This document shows positions 24,659-32,232 of a stretch of 64,000 nucleotides of DNA, in pieces. The notes below the pieces were generated by a model. The model saw nothing but the letters and a program-made list of their open reading frames with translations. It searched no databases and had not been told where the DNA came from. Origin of the DNA: Yoonia sp. I 8.24 (GTDB taxonomy: Bacteria > Pseudomonadota > Alphaproteobacteria > Rhodobacterales > Rhodobacteraceae); assembly GCF_022096995.1 (NCBI RefSeq), contig NZ_JACXGQ010000001.1:1-64000 (forward strand), written 5' to 3'. Within the stretch, counting starts at the first letter, position 1. Each line of letters starts with the position of its first letter. The position numbers and the translations under genes are program-made.

Positions 24659-25966
24659 ATGACAGACGGTTTTTTCTCGATAGATGATAGTTTTGTTCCG
24701 CCAGAACCTTTCGATCGGGCGATTGCAAACTTAAACATCCGCTGCCGTAGTAATTCTCTTGAAGACGGACTGAACCTCGATGTTGATGCCAGCTTCGGTA
24801 CAGACGATGTGAGGATCGAACTAAGTGACGGAACTGTTCTTGAAGCCTCTTGTGAGATTAGCGAAGCAATTGTAGTCGTTAAGACTTTTAATTGCGATCT
24901 TTCGGAAGGGGAAGGAAAGCCGGATGGCGTCGGTTTCACGTACAACCAAAAATTTCACGGTCAACGTGAAACCTCTCAAATCTCGCAAAGCAAGGCAGTG
25001 GGTGGTCTAAGTGCTTCAACGCCAAATGAGGTAGCTGACGCCAGCGCCAGCATCTCGGCCGCAAGAGAAGCAAGCAAATCCAGTACAGATGCCTACGAGG
25101 TAACTGGGGAAAGGTCGTTTGAGCAAGTTCAAATCGGTATTGATCAAATAAGGTTTCATCCGAACCCCGATTGTTCTCCTCTGGTTGGATCGCTCTTAGA
25201 TGCAAAGGATTGTTTTAGAGTTCTTCCGCCTAAAAACGACAAGCCGTTTGGTATCCTTGCAGAGTTGCAGGTCTCAAAAGGCTGGATGAAGCTCAAGAAT
25301 CCGAGACCGATATCAGCAACGGACAAATTTAAATCGGCTTGGGACAAGGCATTTAACGGAACAGACCCAATAGACGAATTTCATAGACGAGCGTTTCATT
25401 TGCTTCTGGAACACTTGGTAAGTCTAGGTCTTCAAGCTAACGCCGATAGGAAATATGCGACGCTTGCAGCAAGAGCTATGCGGGTCGAAAAATTAAGTAG
25501 TGAAGACATCGAAAAAAGACAGATCGGACTAGCAGAGAGACAACTGACACTTCCGGTTGCTACTGTTGAATCTGTGTTGTTTGAACCACGAGAACGTGTG
25601 GAAGATATTCTCATTGAAGCGGGAATTACTGACCTGAGTGAATTGGGTGCGTTGAGCAGCTCGATGATTTTTCTTCCAAACGAAGGTGACAAGAACGCGA
25701 GATTGGTTGATCTAACGGCGTTCTTATGCCGGAGCTATGGGGTTAGCATCGTTAGAAACACAGATACCGAAGGTGGGCAGCGCGATGCACCGAGGATATT
25801 TGCACCGGCAAACTTCGCGAGGAGCTTTCTTCTTGCTCCGGAATCATCTCGCCGGGATGGGTGCAACGAAATTGAGTTCACGGTGGTACGTGACGGGCTA
25901 TTTATCACTTTCAAAAAGGACGGTAACGCGTTGACTGAGGTTACAAAGCGGGGAGTTTTTCGGTGA
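24659..25966 (+). CDS. Unknown 435-residue protein inserted between tail genes X and D
   Basis: 435 residues from the ATG at 24659; GGTGGA upstream is a weak but usable ribosome site. No signal peptide or membrane segment. Residues about 40-100 are beta-rich (LNLDVDASFGTDDVRIEL). A Ser/Ala/Glu-rich low-complexity stretch spans about 110-150. The C-terminal half is mixed helix and strand (HRRAFHLLLEHLVSLGL, EDILIEAGITDLSELG). The coding style is less GC-rich than its neighbours, suggesting recent gain. In P2 the gpX and gpD genes are closer, so this is cargo. A defence or host-takeover role is possible but unproven. Confidence 0.6.
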   Translation: MTDGFFSIDDSFVPPEPFDRAIANLNIRCRSNSLEDGLNLDVDASFGTDDVRIELSDGTVLEASCEISEAIVVVKTFNCDLSEGEGKPDGVGFTYNQKFHGQRETSQISQSKAVGGLSASTPNEVADASASISAAREASKSSTDAYEVTGERSFEQVQIGIDQIRFHPNPDCSPLVGSLLDAKDCFRVLPPKNDKPFGILAELQVSKGWMKLKNPRPISATDKFKSAWDKAFNGTDPIDEFHRRAFHLLLEHLVSLGLQANADRKYATLAARAMRVEKLSSEDIEKRQIGLAERQLTLPVATVESVLFEPRERVEDILIEAGITDLSELGALSSSMIFLPNEGDKNARLVDLTAFLCRSYGVSIVRNTDTEGGQRDAPRIFAPANFARSFLLAPESSRRDGCNEIEFTVVRDGLFITFKKDGNALTEVTKRGVFR

Positions 25967-26204
25967 AGCAACAGCGGTAGTTGTGTCCATTTCAGTCCAC
26001 TAGCCTATGGTTCATTTTGGGGTGGAAAATTTTTAACTGACCAAAAGCGGACTTTAGCGCAGCCGCAGCGAAGGGCAGCTCTGTCCGCTTAGTAGACCCA
26101 CAATAACGTAAGTTTAGCAACATACCGTCAATATCCGCAATGCACACGTGGCATTGCGCTCAATGCGTGTGGCTACCCCAAACCCATAATCTCAGGTGAG
26201 CATC
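25967..26204. other. Non-coding gap before gpD with an inverted repeat
   Basis: AAGCGGAC at 26045-26052 and GTCCGCTT at 26083-26090 form an 8-bp inverted repeat around a GC-rich, GCAGC-containing centre. It resembles a dispersed extragenic element. No gene, terminator or promoter was recognised. Confidence 0.45.
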
Positions 26205-27197
26205 ATGCATCCTCAAATCTATGTCGATATCGACGGCATTCCTGTGTCTGGCATATTCTTTGATCGCCTTGTCGGTCTGAACATTGTTGATCGCGAGGGC
26301 ATCCAGGCGGACACTTTGGAGCTTGTGTTCAACGATGCCGATCCGCATTTCGCCAGCCCGCGCCGTGGTGCGGTCGCAAACGTGACGATCTTGTCTGGTA
26401 GCGGGGCAGGGTTCGTTGGTTCCTATGTCATCGACCGCGTTGATCATAGCTGCCTGCCTTACACGATCACCGTTGGCGGGCATTCTGCGGATCTACGATC
26501 CAATATGAAAACCAATAGGTCACGCCATTGGGATGATCTGTCGGTCTCGGAGATCGTCACCCAAATTGCCGGAGAATACGGGTTGGAACCCAAGATCGCA
26601 GCGGAAGTCTCTGGGCACGTCTATGCGTGGATTGGCCAGCAAGATGAATCCGATTTGAATTTCTTGGGGCGGCTCGCGAAACGCCATGGTGCGCTGTTCA
26701 CTATCAAAAACGGTGCCTTGCTGTGGTTAGAGCGCGGGGCAGGCAAGACGGCTGATGGCACGGCTGCTCCGCCTGCAATCATTGTCCCAACGGAAATCAT
26801 TTTGGGAAGCTGTCGTGTGTCTGAAAATGACGTTGATCGTTATGGCGTCGTGAAGGCGCATTACTATGACCGCACCGGCGCCAAACGTCATGAGGTCACT
26901 GTGGTTGGTGACGCTGACGCCGAAGGCGAACACGTCATTCGCGATCCATTTAGCTCTGAGGCTGAGGCGCTCACCGCAGCGCAGGCATATGCGCGCGAAA
27001 TGCTGCGCGGGTTGGTCAAAACATCATGCGCAATTGTTGGGCGTCCCGGTCTCATGGCGGGGCAGCCCATCACTTATATCGGCGTGCGGCCGGGCGTGGA
27101 TGGCACAGTCTTCCTCGCAGAAATGGTCAAACACTCATTCACAAAATCTGGCGGTCTTCGAACATCGTTTGAAGCCAAATTAAAGGTATCGGAATAA
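26205..27197 (+). CDS. Phage late control / baseplate hub protein D
   Basis: 330 residues from the ATG at 26205, after AGGTGAG. It matches P2 gpD: MHPQIYVDIDGIPVSG start, FFDRLVGLNIVDREG, the VYAWIGQQDESDLNFLGRLAKRHGA region, split here (about 138-165), and the GQPITYIGVRPGVDG segment. gpD forms the hub between tube and spike. Its stop overlaps the next start by one base. This marks the end of tail genes before lysis genes. Confidence 0.9.
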   Translation: MHPQIYVDIDGIPVSGIFFDRLVGLNIVDREGIQADTLELVFNDADPHFASPRRGAVANVTILSGSGAGFVGSYVIDRVDHSCLPYTITVGGHSADLRSNMKTNRSRHWDDLSVSEIVTQIAGEYGLEPKIAAEVSGHVYAWIGQQDESDLNFLGRLAKRHGALFTIKNGALLWLERGAGKTADGTAAPPAIIVPTEIILGSCRVSENDVDRYGVVKAHYYDRTGAKRHEVTVVGDADAEGEHVIRDPFSSEAEALTAAQAYAREMLRGLVKTSCAIVGRPGLMAGQPITYIGVRPGVDGTVFLAEMVKHSFTKSGGLRTSFEAKLKVSE

Positions 27198-27544
27198 TGC
27201 AAAACCATCATCTCTCTGAAACCCGCCTCATCGGCTTTTGGAACGTCTTCGTGCTTTTACTGTTGGGTCCAGTTATTGCGCTGGTCTACGCGCTATACGC
27301 CTTTGGGTATTGGCTCAGTGATACCAAGTTGGGGTTTCTTGTCTATCCGTATTCGATTGCCTTTGCCGTCGTGAACACGGCGCATAATTGGACAGTCTGC
27401 ACGGTCTTGTTTCGGGAGTTCCCGCGCGAGTTCTTCACAACAACCCGGCTCAAGCGCCACAAGTCATCGCCTGACCCGTGGCGACGTGAACAAGCCGACA
27501 TGCTGGGTGGCTTCCTTAACTCTCAAGATGGTGGACACTACTGA
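27197..27544 (+). CDS. Two-helix membrane protein in the lysis region
   Basis: 115 residues, overlapping gpD by one base. Two hydrophobic stretches at about 13-36 and 47-68 (FVLLLLGPVIALVYALYAFG, split) are followed by a positively charged, soluble C-terminus. Position between gpD and the holin suggests a lysis-timing or antiholin role, which is inference. The family is not recognised. Confidence 0.6.
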   Translation: MQNHHLSETRLIGFWNVFVLLLLGPVIALVYALYAFGYWLSDTKLGFLVYPYSIAFAVVNTAHNWTVCTVLFREFPREFFTTTRLKRHKSSPDPWRREQADMLGGFLNSQDGGHY

Positions 27545-27882
27545 TGGCCGCGCAAGATCCAAACCTATTCTCTGAGGTGTTTAACCAGCGTGCGGGCATC
27601 CTCGCATTCTTTGGCGCATTGGGTGGATCCGTACGTGCGGTGACGCTCAAGACGACGTGGCGCGAAGGTTTGCGCGTCATGTTCGTTGGTGGGGCTGTTG
27701 CCTTTGGTGTTGGCGTGCTTGGACCGACCGTTCTCAAGCCTTGGATTGGGGATCTTCCCGATGATGCCTCAAGCCTCATTGGAACGCTCACGGCTGTCGC
27801 CTTTCTGACAGGTCTGCTCGCTGTGACAATCGTTGAACGATTCATCTCGGGAGAGGAAACCCCTGATGATCAGAAAACCTAA
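27544..27882 (+). CDS. Phage holin
   Basis: 112 residues, overlapping the preceding gene by one base. Hydrophobic segments at about 17-30, 44-62 and 76-98 (VMFVGGAVAFGVGVLGP and LIGTLTAVAFLTGLLAVTI) and an Asp/Glu/Lys-rich C-terminus match holins that form membrane lesions to release the endolysin. The following gene starts within its 3' end. The assignment rests on topology and operon position beside an endolysin and Rz/Rz1. Confidence 0.75.
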   Translation: MAAQDPNLFSEVFNQRAGILAFFGALGGSVRAVTLKTTWREGLRVMFVGGAVAFGVGVLGPTVLKPWIGDLPDDASSLIGTLTAVAFLTGLLAVTIVERFISGEETPDDQKT

Positions 27883-28021
27883 AACGACCAAAAACGCAGA
27901 CGACCTTCGGACATTGGTGCCGGGGGTCGTGATCGCCTTTCTGATCTTGGTGATTTCCTCTTGGGGGGATGACCGACAGGCAAACTTAAACACCACAACA
28001 TCTAACGAGGTGCCACGATGA
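27866..28021 (+). CDS. Short single-helix membrane protein (lysis cassette)
   Basis: 51 residues from the ATG at 27866, inside the last 17 bases of the holin gene, with GAGAGGAAA ahead. A basic N-terminus (MIRKPKTTKN), one hydrophobic stretch (LVPGVVIAFLILVISSW, about 16-32) and a polar end. The stop overlaps the endolysin start by ATGA. Small one-helix proteins here often modulate holin timing; that role is inference. Confidence 0.6.
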   Translation: MIRKPKTTKNADDLRTLVPGVVIAFLILVISSWGDDRQANLNTTTSNEVPR

Positions 28022-28629
28022 CAATCTGGAAAGGGGCCGCAAAGCGGCTTGATGATATCGATCTGCCACGTATCGGGGCAACGATTGGTGTCGGTGAAGA
28101 CGAAATCCATGCGGTGCTGGATGTCGAAGCCGCAGGCTCTGGGTTCGACAGTAAAGGCCGTCTAAAAGCACTGTTCGAGCCACACATCTTTTACCGCCAG
28201 TTGGGCGAGGGGCCAAAGCGCGACGCTGCTGTCGTGCAGGGATTGGCGTATCGTCGGTGGGGAGAAAAGCGCTATCCGCGCGACAGTTACGCACGTATCG
28301 CGGCTGCCATGGCCATCGACCGCGATGTAGCTCTGCGGTCAACGTCATGGGGCCTGCCGCAGATGATGGGGTTCAATGCAGGGCTAGCTGGCTATGCCAG
28401 TGCCGAAGCGATGGTGACTGCATTTGCCTCTGACGAAGAGGCGCAGCTGGCAGGCATGGTGATGTTTATCGTCAATGCTGGCCTTGATGACGAGTTGCGA
28501 TCACATGACTGGCGCGGCTTTGCGCGGGGTTACAACGGCCCCGGTTATACCCGGCATGGGTATCACACAAAGCTCGAGGCGGCATTCAAGAAGTGGGCGC
28601 GCATCCGTGACACGCCGTATCAGACATGA
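28018..28629 (+). CDS. Endolysin, N-acetylmuramidase family
   Basis: 203 residues. It matches the phage N-acetylmuramidase family: the catalytic Glu is in the LDVEAAGSGFDSKGR segment (Glu37), followed by LFEPHIFYR, and a later STSWGLPQMMGFN block (about 108-120), which is typical. There is no signal peptide, so release depends on the holin. It cuts the glycan chain of peptidoglycan. It overlaps the Rz gene by four bases. Confidence 0.9.
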   Translation: MTIWKGAAKRLDDIDLPRIGATIGVGEDEIHAVLDVEAAGSGFDSKGRLKALFEPHIFYRQLGEGPKRDAAVVQGLAYRRWGEKRYPRDSYARIAAAMAIDRDVALRSTSWGLPQMMGFNAGLAGYASAEAMVTAFASDEEAQLAGMVMFIVNAGLDDELRSHDWRGFARGYNGPGYTRHGYHTKLEAAFKKWARIRDTPYQT

Positions 28630-29072
28630 ACCGCTTGTCACTGGTACTCACGGGCGGTGTGGCTGTGGGGGCTACGTTCGTTGCAGGGCAGGTGCTGGGC
28701 GACCTGCGTGGCTATGCGCGCGGGCAGGGTGAATACGCGGTCGCCTTTGCGCAGGCCGAAGCTGCAAACGCAGATGAGCAAAAGGCCCTGATGCGGGCCG
28801 TTGAAAGGGTGGCTGAAAATGCCGAACGTGAACGCACAAACATGCAAGCGCGGCTTACTGCTGCTGACGATAGCGTTGAGCGGTTGCGCCAAGCCATACG
28901 TGACGCCAACGCCCGTGCAGACCCCAGCGCCCCCGGCGAGCTTGATGCGGCCCGTGCCCGATCCCTCCTTGCCGAATGCACAAGCAAATATCGAGACATG
29001 GCACACCGCGCTGACAAGCTCCGCGCCACTGTCTTAGGGCTGCAGGAGTATGTGCGCACCGTGACGCGGTAG
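28626..29072 (+). CDS. Inner-membrane spanin (Rz-like)
   Basis: 148 residues. One N-terminal membrane anchor (SLVLTGGVAVGATFVAGQVL, about 4-23) is followed by a long charged helical coiled coil (KALMRAVERVAENAERERTN). This is the topology of Rz inner spanins, which with Rz1 fuse inner and outer membranes during lysis. Its overlap with an Rz1-type lipoprotein gene in another frame supports the call strongly. Confidence 0.8.
   Translation: MNRLSLVLTGGVAVGATFVAGQVLGDLRGYARGQGEYAVAFAQAEAANADEQKALMRAVERVAENAERERTNMQARLTAADDSVERLRQAIRDANARADPSAPGELDAARARSLLAECTSKYRDMAHRADKLRATVLGLQEYVRTVTR
28819..29037 (+). CDS. Outer-membrane spanin lipoprotein Rz1, nested in Rz
   Basis: 72 residues in a frame different from Rz, wholly inside it, starting at the ATG at 28819 after AAAGGGTGG. 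It has a lipoprotein signal (MPNVNAQTCKRGLLLLTIAL) with lipobox LSGC (Cys23), then a Pro-rich stretch (PYVTPTPVQTPAPP). This nested Rz/Rz1 layout is classical for lambda and P2. The product would sit in the outer membrane and pair with Rz. Confidence 0.82.
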   Translation: MPNVNAQTCKRGLLLLTIALSGCAKPYVTPTPVQTPAPPASLMRPVPDPSLPNAQANIETWHTALTSSAPLS

Positions 29073-29101
29073 CAGAATTAACCAACCCATTATTGAGAAC
29101 G

Positions 29102-29127
29102 CCACATCCGCCCTTGGGCGGGGGTGG
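29102..29127. other. GC-rich hairpin after the lysis cassette
   Basis: CCAC and CCGCC at 29102-29112 pair with GGCGG and GTGG at 29117-29127 around a short loop, with two unpaired bases between the arms on each side. There is no T run, so it is not a standard intrinsic terminator, but it could slow or end transcription at the lysis cassette. Confidence 0.45.
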
Positions 29128-29179
29128 CCAGTTACGACCACCACGCAGCCTGATTTGAGCCTAGCTGCGTACAGAATAT

Positions 29180-29206
29180 GCCGCCCGACTCTCGCGAGAG
29201 TGCGGC
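29180..29206. other. Palindrome upstream of the dam pseudogene
   Basis: ACTCTCGCGAGAGT at 29188-29201 is a perfect 14-bp palindrome, extended by GCCGC and GCGGC on the outside (29180-29184 and 29202-29206) with three unpaired bases on the left. It lies 25 bases before the dam start and could be an operator. Confidence 0.45.
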
Positions 29207-29230
29207 CCTGATATTCTGGAAACTACAACT

Positions 29231-29655
29231 ATGACAATGACTAAAGTTTCTGCTGCTGCACCTGTAGCTGCATGGCTTGGGGGCAAGAAGGCCCTCAATC
29301 AAAAGATCATCGAAGTGATCGATGCAATCCCACATCAAACCTATGTTGAGCCATTCGTGGGCATGGGTGGTGTATTTCTGCGCCGTCAATGGCGACCGCG
29401 CCTTGAGGTCATGAACGATCTGAACGGCGAAATCACAAACCTGTTTCGGATCCTACAGCGCCATTATCCGCAGTTCATGGAGGTGATGCGGTTTCAGATT
29501 GCGTCGCGGCGCGAGTTTGAGCGGTTGCGCAATTGCGATCCAAGCACGTTGACGGATCTGGAGCGCGCAGCGCGGTTTCTGTTTTTGCAGCGTTTGGCGG
29601 GCAGGTGGGTGGCGTCTTTGGTGTGTCCAAGGACACGTCGCCACGGTTCACTCTA
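29231..29655 (+). pseudogene. DNA adenine methylase (dam-type), 5' part, broken
   Basis: The start MTMTKVSAAAPVAAWLGGKK and the AdoMet motif YVEPFVGMGGVFLRR (about 37-51) identify a D12-class adenine methylase. After FLFLQRLA the frame is lost. The family consensus is RLAFGG, and the sequence here fits loss of one copy of a 7-bp tandem TTTGGCG. Past the lesion the other frame reads GGQVGGVFGVSKDTSPRF before the match ends at about 29650. The rest of the gene resumes at about 30853, so the gene is interrupted and has at least two further lesions. Function is lost. Confidence 0.8.
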
Positions 29656-29846
29656 GCGTGTTGGTCGCCCGGCGCGATCGATGTTTCGACAGCGGGATTG
29701 CCAACATAGATCACCTTGGAAATGGGTTTATTGTCCGGCGAGTTTTACTTGCCGTTTGTGCCGTACCCTAGGATTCGACACTAATCAGTATATTGCCGTA
29801 CTTAGCGTCACGATATTGGACTTTGATGTACAGGCACTTCCAGCCA

Positions 29847-30233
29847 TTACACAGCAAAACACTCAGCCAGCGCTTCCCCTGCCTGTTTAAGGGAATCCCA
29901 AAGCCCTTCACCGTCTTGATCTTCGCCTACTGTGTAAATAATGGCTTCGGTCGCCTGTGTAGTCCCGTACAATAGTTGATCATTGACTTCAAAAAGTACC
30001 TCTTGAATATCCGCTGGACTAGGCGCGGGGTCGAAGCATTCAGGTGCCTCCTCTAAAGCCACATCCTGTCCCGCCTCCATACAATCAGCTAGGCGTTCTA
30101 TGTATTCTTCCTGTTCTTTCAGCGTATCACCAGCAAAGTTGTAGGCTCTGTCAGCGCCTTCAGAATAAGCTTGCCAAAGTTGTGCACCTGTCTTCGTGTC
30201 AATCATTTCCAACCTGATCATCAATTTTGGCAT
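29847..30233 (-). CDS. Unknown acidic protein (downstream gene of inserted cassette)
   Basis: 128 residues on the minus strand. It is acidic (many Glu/Asp), with a basic-hydrophobic start (MPKLMIRLEMIDTKTGAQLW) and EEYIERLADCMEAGQDVALE in the middle. No signal or membrane helix. It follows the 153-residue gene by 26 bases and is probably co-transcribed. The pair sits inside the broken dam gene and is less GC-rich than its surroundings. No family is recognised. Confidence 0.55.
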   Translation of the reverse strand: MPKLMIRLEMIDTKTGAQLWQAYSEGADRAYNFAGDTLKEQEEYIERLADCMEAGQDVALEEAPECFDPAPSPADIQEVLFEVNDQLLYGTTQATEAIIYTVGEDQDGEGLWDSLKQAGEALAECFAV

Positions 30234-30259
30234 TTGTCTGATACTCCCTTGTCAGATTT

Positions 30260-30721
30260 TTATTCAATTATGCAATCTAGTGCGAGGCCATCATGTTCAG
30301 ATGTGCTGGTTATGGTCAATGTTCCGTCACCCCAGCTCGTTGTAAAATTAAGCGTGTATGGGTACGCTGGATCGTCTACGACGTCTTCGAATTGCGGTGT
30401 GGAATTGGGATCCGTGGTGTACGCTACCTGGTAGTATGGTCGATTTCCCATATCAAACACTTGCGGCGGAACGACAATACGTACAGCAAATGCAACGGTC
30501 CCATCAGTCCAACCACTATTGATATCAAGGTTCCCGGCAGCTAAAAACGCACCGTTAACAGTGTATACCATTTCTTGGGCAGTGACGAGAGTATCGCCAG
30601 GGTAAGTCTCGAAGCTACCTTGCGTAGGTTGTGCATTGGTGCCTGTTGCTGCGGCCCATGCATTCCAACTGACGCCCATAACATTGTTAATCCATTGCAT
30701 TTGATAAGTGTTTTGTTTCAT
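30260..30721 (-). CDS. Unknown beta-rich protein (first gene of inserted cassette)
   Basis: 153 residues on the minus strand, start ATG at 30721 with TAGGTAA seven bases upstream. It is rich in Trp, Tyr, Thr and Asn and predicted to be largely beta (MQWINNVMGVSWNAWAAATG, YYQVAYTTDP, TLNFTTSWGDGTLTITSTS). No signal peptide. The pattern recalls small secreted beta-sandwich or lectin- or aegerolysin-like folds, but no family is recognised. Paired with the downstream acidic gene. Confidence 0.55.
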   Translation of the reverse strand: MKQNTYQMQWINNVMGVSWNAWAAATGTNAQPTQGSFETYPGDTLVTAQEMVYTVNGAFLAAGNLDINSGWTDGTVAFAVRIVVPPQVFDMGNRPYYQVAYTTDPNSTPQFEDVVDDPAYPYTLNFTTSWGDGTLTITSTSEHDGLALDCIIE

Positions 30722-30852
30722 AAGATTACCTATAAGTGTTATAAAGTTTTTAATGACATAACATTAAAACTACCGGAAATGAGATATTTTTCGCGTGTCG
30801 CCCCAAGTACTCGTTTTAGTCACTTTCCTTTCGAAAGCGTCGGGACTTTTCC

Positions 30853-31111
30853 AGCCCAGTGCTGAGTGGCGGTGACGTGGATTGTAGAATCTGGACTGGG
30901 ATGACGTGCTGGCCCGCTATGATAGCCCGACTGCGCTGTTCTATCTTGATCCGCCGTATCGGGCGGTGAAGAGGACTATGGCAAGGGCATGTTTGACCGA
31001 GATCAGTTTGCGCTGATCGCTAAGGCGCTTGGTGCGATCGAGAGGGTGTTCGTGCTGTCGATCAACGACCGACCCGAAGTGCGCGATCTGTTTAGGGACG
31101 GTTGCTTCGCA
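30853..31111 (+). pseudogene. DNA adenine methylase (dam-type), 3' part, broken
   Basis: From about 30853 the reading resembles the dam C-terminal part: LSG, then LDWDDVLARYDSPTALFYLDPPY, split here, with the methylase catalytic motif DPPY. One base is missing just after it (the family has YWGGEEDYGKGMF; here TATCGGGCGGTGAAG), after which the other frame gives GKGMFDRDQFALIAKALGAI, FVLSINDRPEV and RDLF. The gene therefore has an insertion and several frame errors. Confidence 0.75.
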
Positions 31112-31551
31112 GCTACGCTCGTATGTGCGAACGGCAGCAATGGGCCGTGAATGACGATCAAAGCCGGGTTAGCCGTGGTTGTTTCATCACACAATTGTGA
31201 TATAGACCGTTTTAGCCAACGGTTGTCGTCGGGTTTGCTATCACTCATTCCGAATAATTTACGAATAGATTTAATACTTAGTTTAATTTTAGCTACTTAA
31301 GTTGCTCTCCATCGGCACCAGTATCAACTTCTTAAACCTTCCGCGTTATACCAATATGGGCAAGAGCCCGGCCGCACTGTGGCGCAAAACAGGTCAAATA
31401 TTGCTCAAATTGAGGTAATTGTGCGTAATGCCTAGCCTTTTGATATGTTTTGCGGCAACTCATATTGATAACGCGCTCGGCGCGGTGATATCAGATTTTA
31501 ACTTCGTTCGGGTTTTGAATGGATTTGATGATTAGTACTCAGGACGTTTAA
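31112..31551. other. Non-coding region, right flank of the phage block
   Basis: No gene is credible on either strand. CACAATTGTG (31190-31199) is a 10-bp palindrome. The region is AT-richer than its neighbours and probably holds the promoter of the Hint gene at 31552. If the prophage is integrated, the right junction should lie near here; no matching repeat of the left region was seen. Confidence 0.45.
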
Positions 31552-32232
31552 ATGACGATGCCAAATCACGAAGGTGCACTGCGAAATGGGCCATCCGCCC
31601 AGCAGTTACCAAAGCAGTCGAACAAGATTGTGCCGTGCTTTACCCCTGGTACAGCCATTGCTACCCCGCGCGGTGAAGTCTTGGTTGAAGACCTGAAGGT
31701 TGGCGCGCGCGTCTTGACCCGTGACAACGGCATTCAGCACATCAGCTGGGTCGGTCACAAAAACGCCACCGCCGAAGATCTGACAATCACACAAACCATC
31801 CGCCCCATCTTTATCAAAGCAGGGGCTTTGGGCCGCGGCCTGCCTGAACGTGATATGCAGGTATCACCTTTCCACCGGATGCTGATCGTTTCTGAATTGG
31901 CGCAGATGTATTTTGAACAAAACGAAGTACTGGTCTACGCGAAAGATCTGCTCAAGTTAAAAGGCGTTGGTGTCGCACCGATCCAAAACGTCAAATACAT
32001 CCACTTTATGTGCGAACATCACGAAATTGTCCTTTCAAACGGATCATGGACAGAGACATTTCAACCCGGCGACCATTCCCTGCAAGGTGTAGATGGCCCG
32101 CAGCGCGAAGAACTGTTTCGGCTCTTTCCCCAGCTCGCGACGATGGAAGGGCGCAAAAATTACCGCGCCGCGCGCAAGACGTTGCAGAAAAAAGAAACCA
32201 AGCTTTTGGTTACTGAGATGCCCGCCAACTAG
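31552..32232 (+). CDS. Hint-domain protein (intein-like autoprocessing fold)
   Basis: 226 residues. The CFTPGTAIATPRG segment (about 30-42) is the conserved N-terminal block of bacterial Hint domains, with the nucleophile Cys; LVEDLKVGARVLTRDNG follows, and HHEIVLSNG near 150 is the later His-containing block. Such proteins in marine alphaproteobacteria are often near RTX proteins and thought to cleave or attach themselves; the function here is unproven. The 3' end overlaps the convergent gene by 23 bases. Confidence 0.8.
   Translation: MTMPNHEGALRNGPSAQQLPKQSNKIVPCFTPGTAIATPRGEVLVEDLKVGARVLTRDNGIQHISWVGHKNATAEDLTITQTIRPIFIKAGALGRGLPERDMQVSPFHRMLIVSELAQMYFEQNEVLVYAKDLLKLKGVGVAPIQNVKYIHFMCEHHEIVLSNGSWTETFQPGDHSLQGVDGPQREELFRLFPQLATMEGRKNYRAARKTLQKKETKLLVTEMPAN

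Noticed and set aside
30575-30865. Plus-strand 96-codon frame across the inserted cassette
   Set aside because: It is antisense to the 153-residue gene and its upstream region and has no protein-like pattern.
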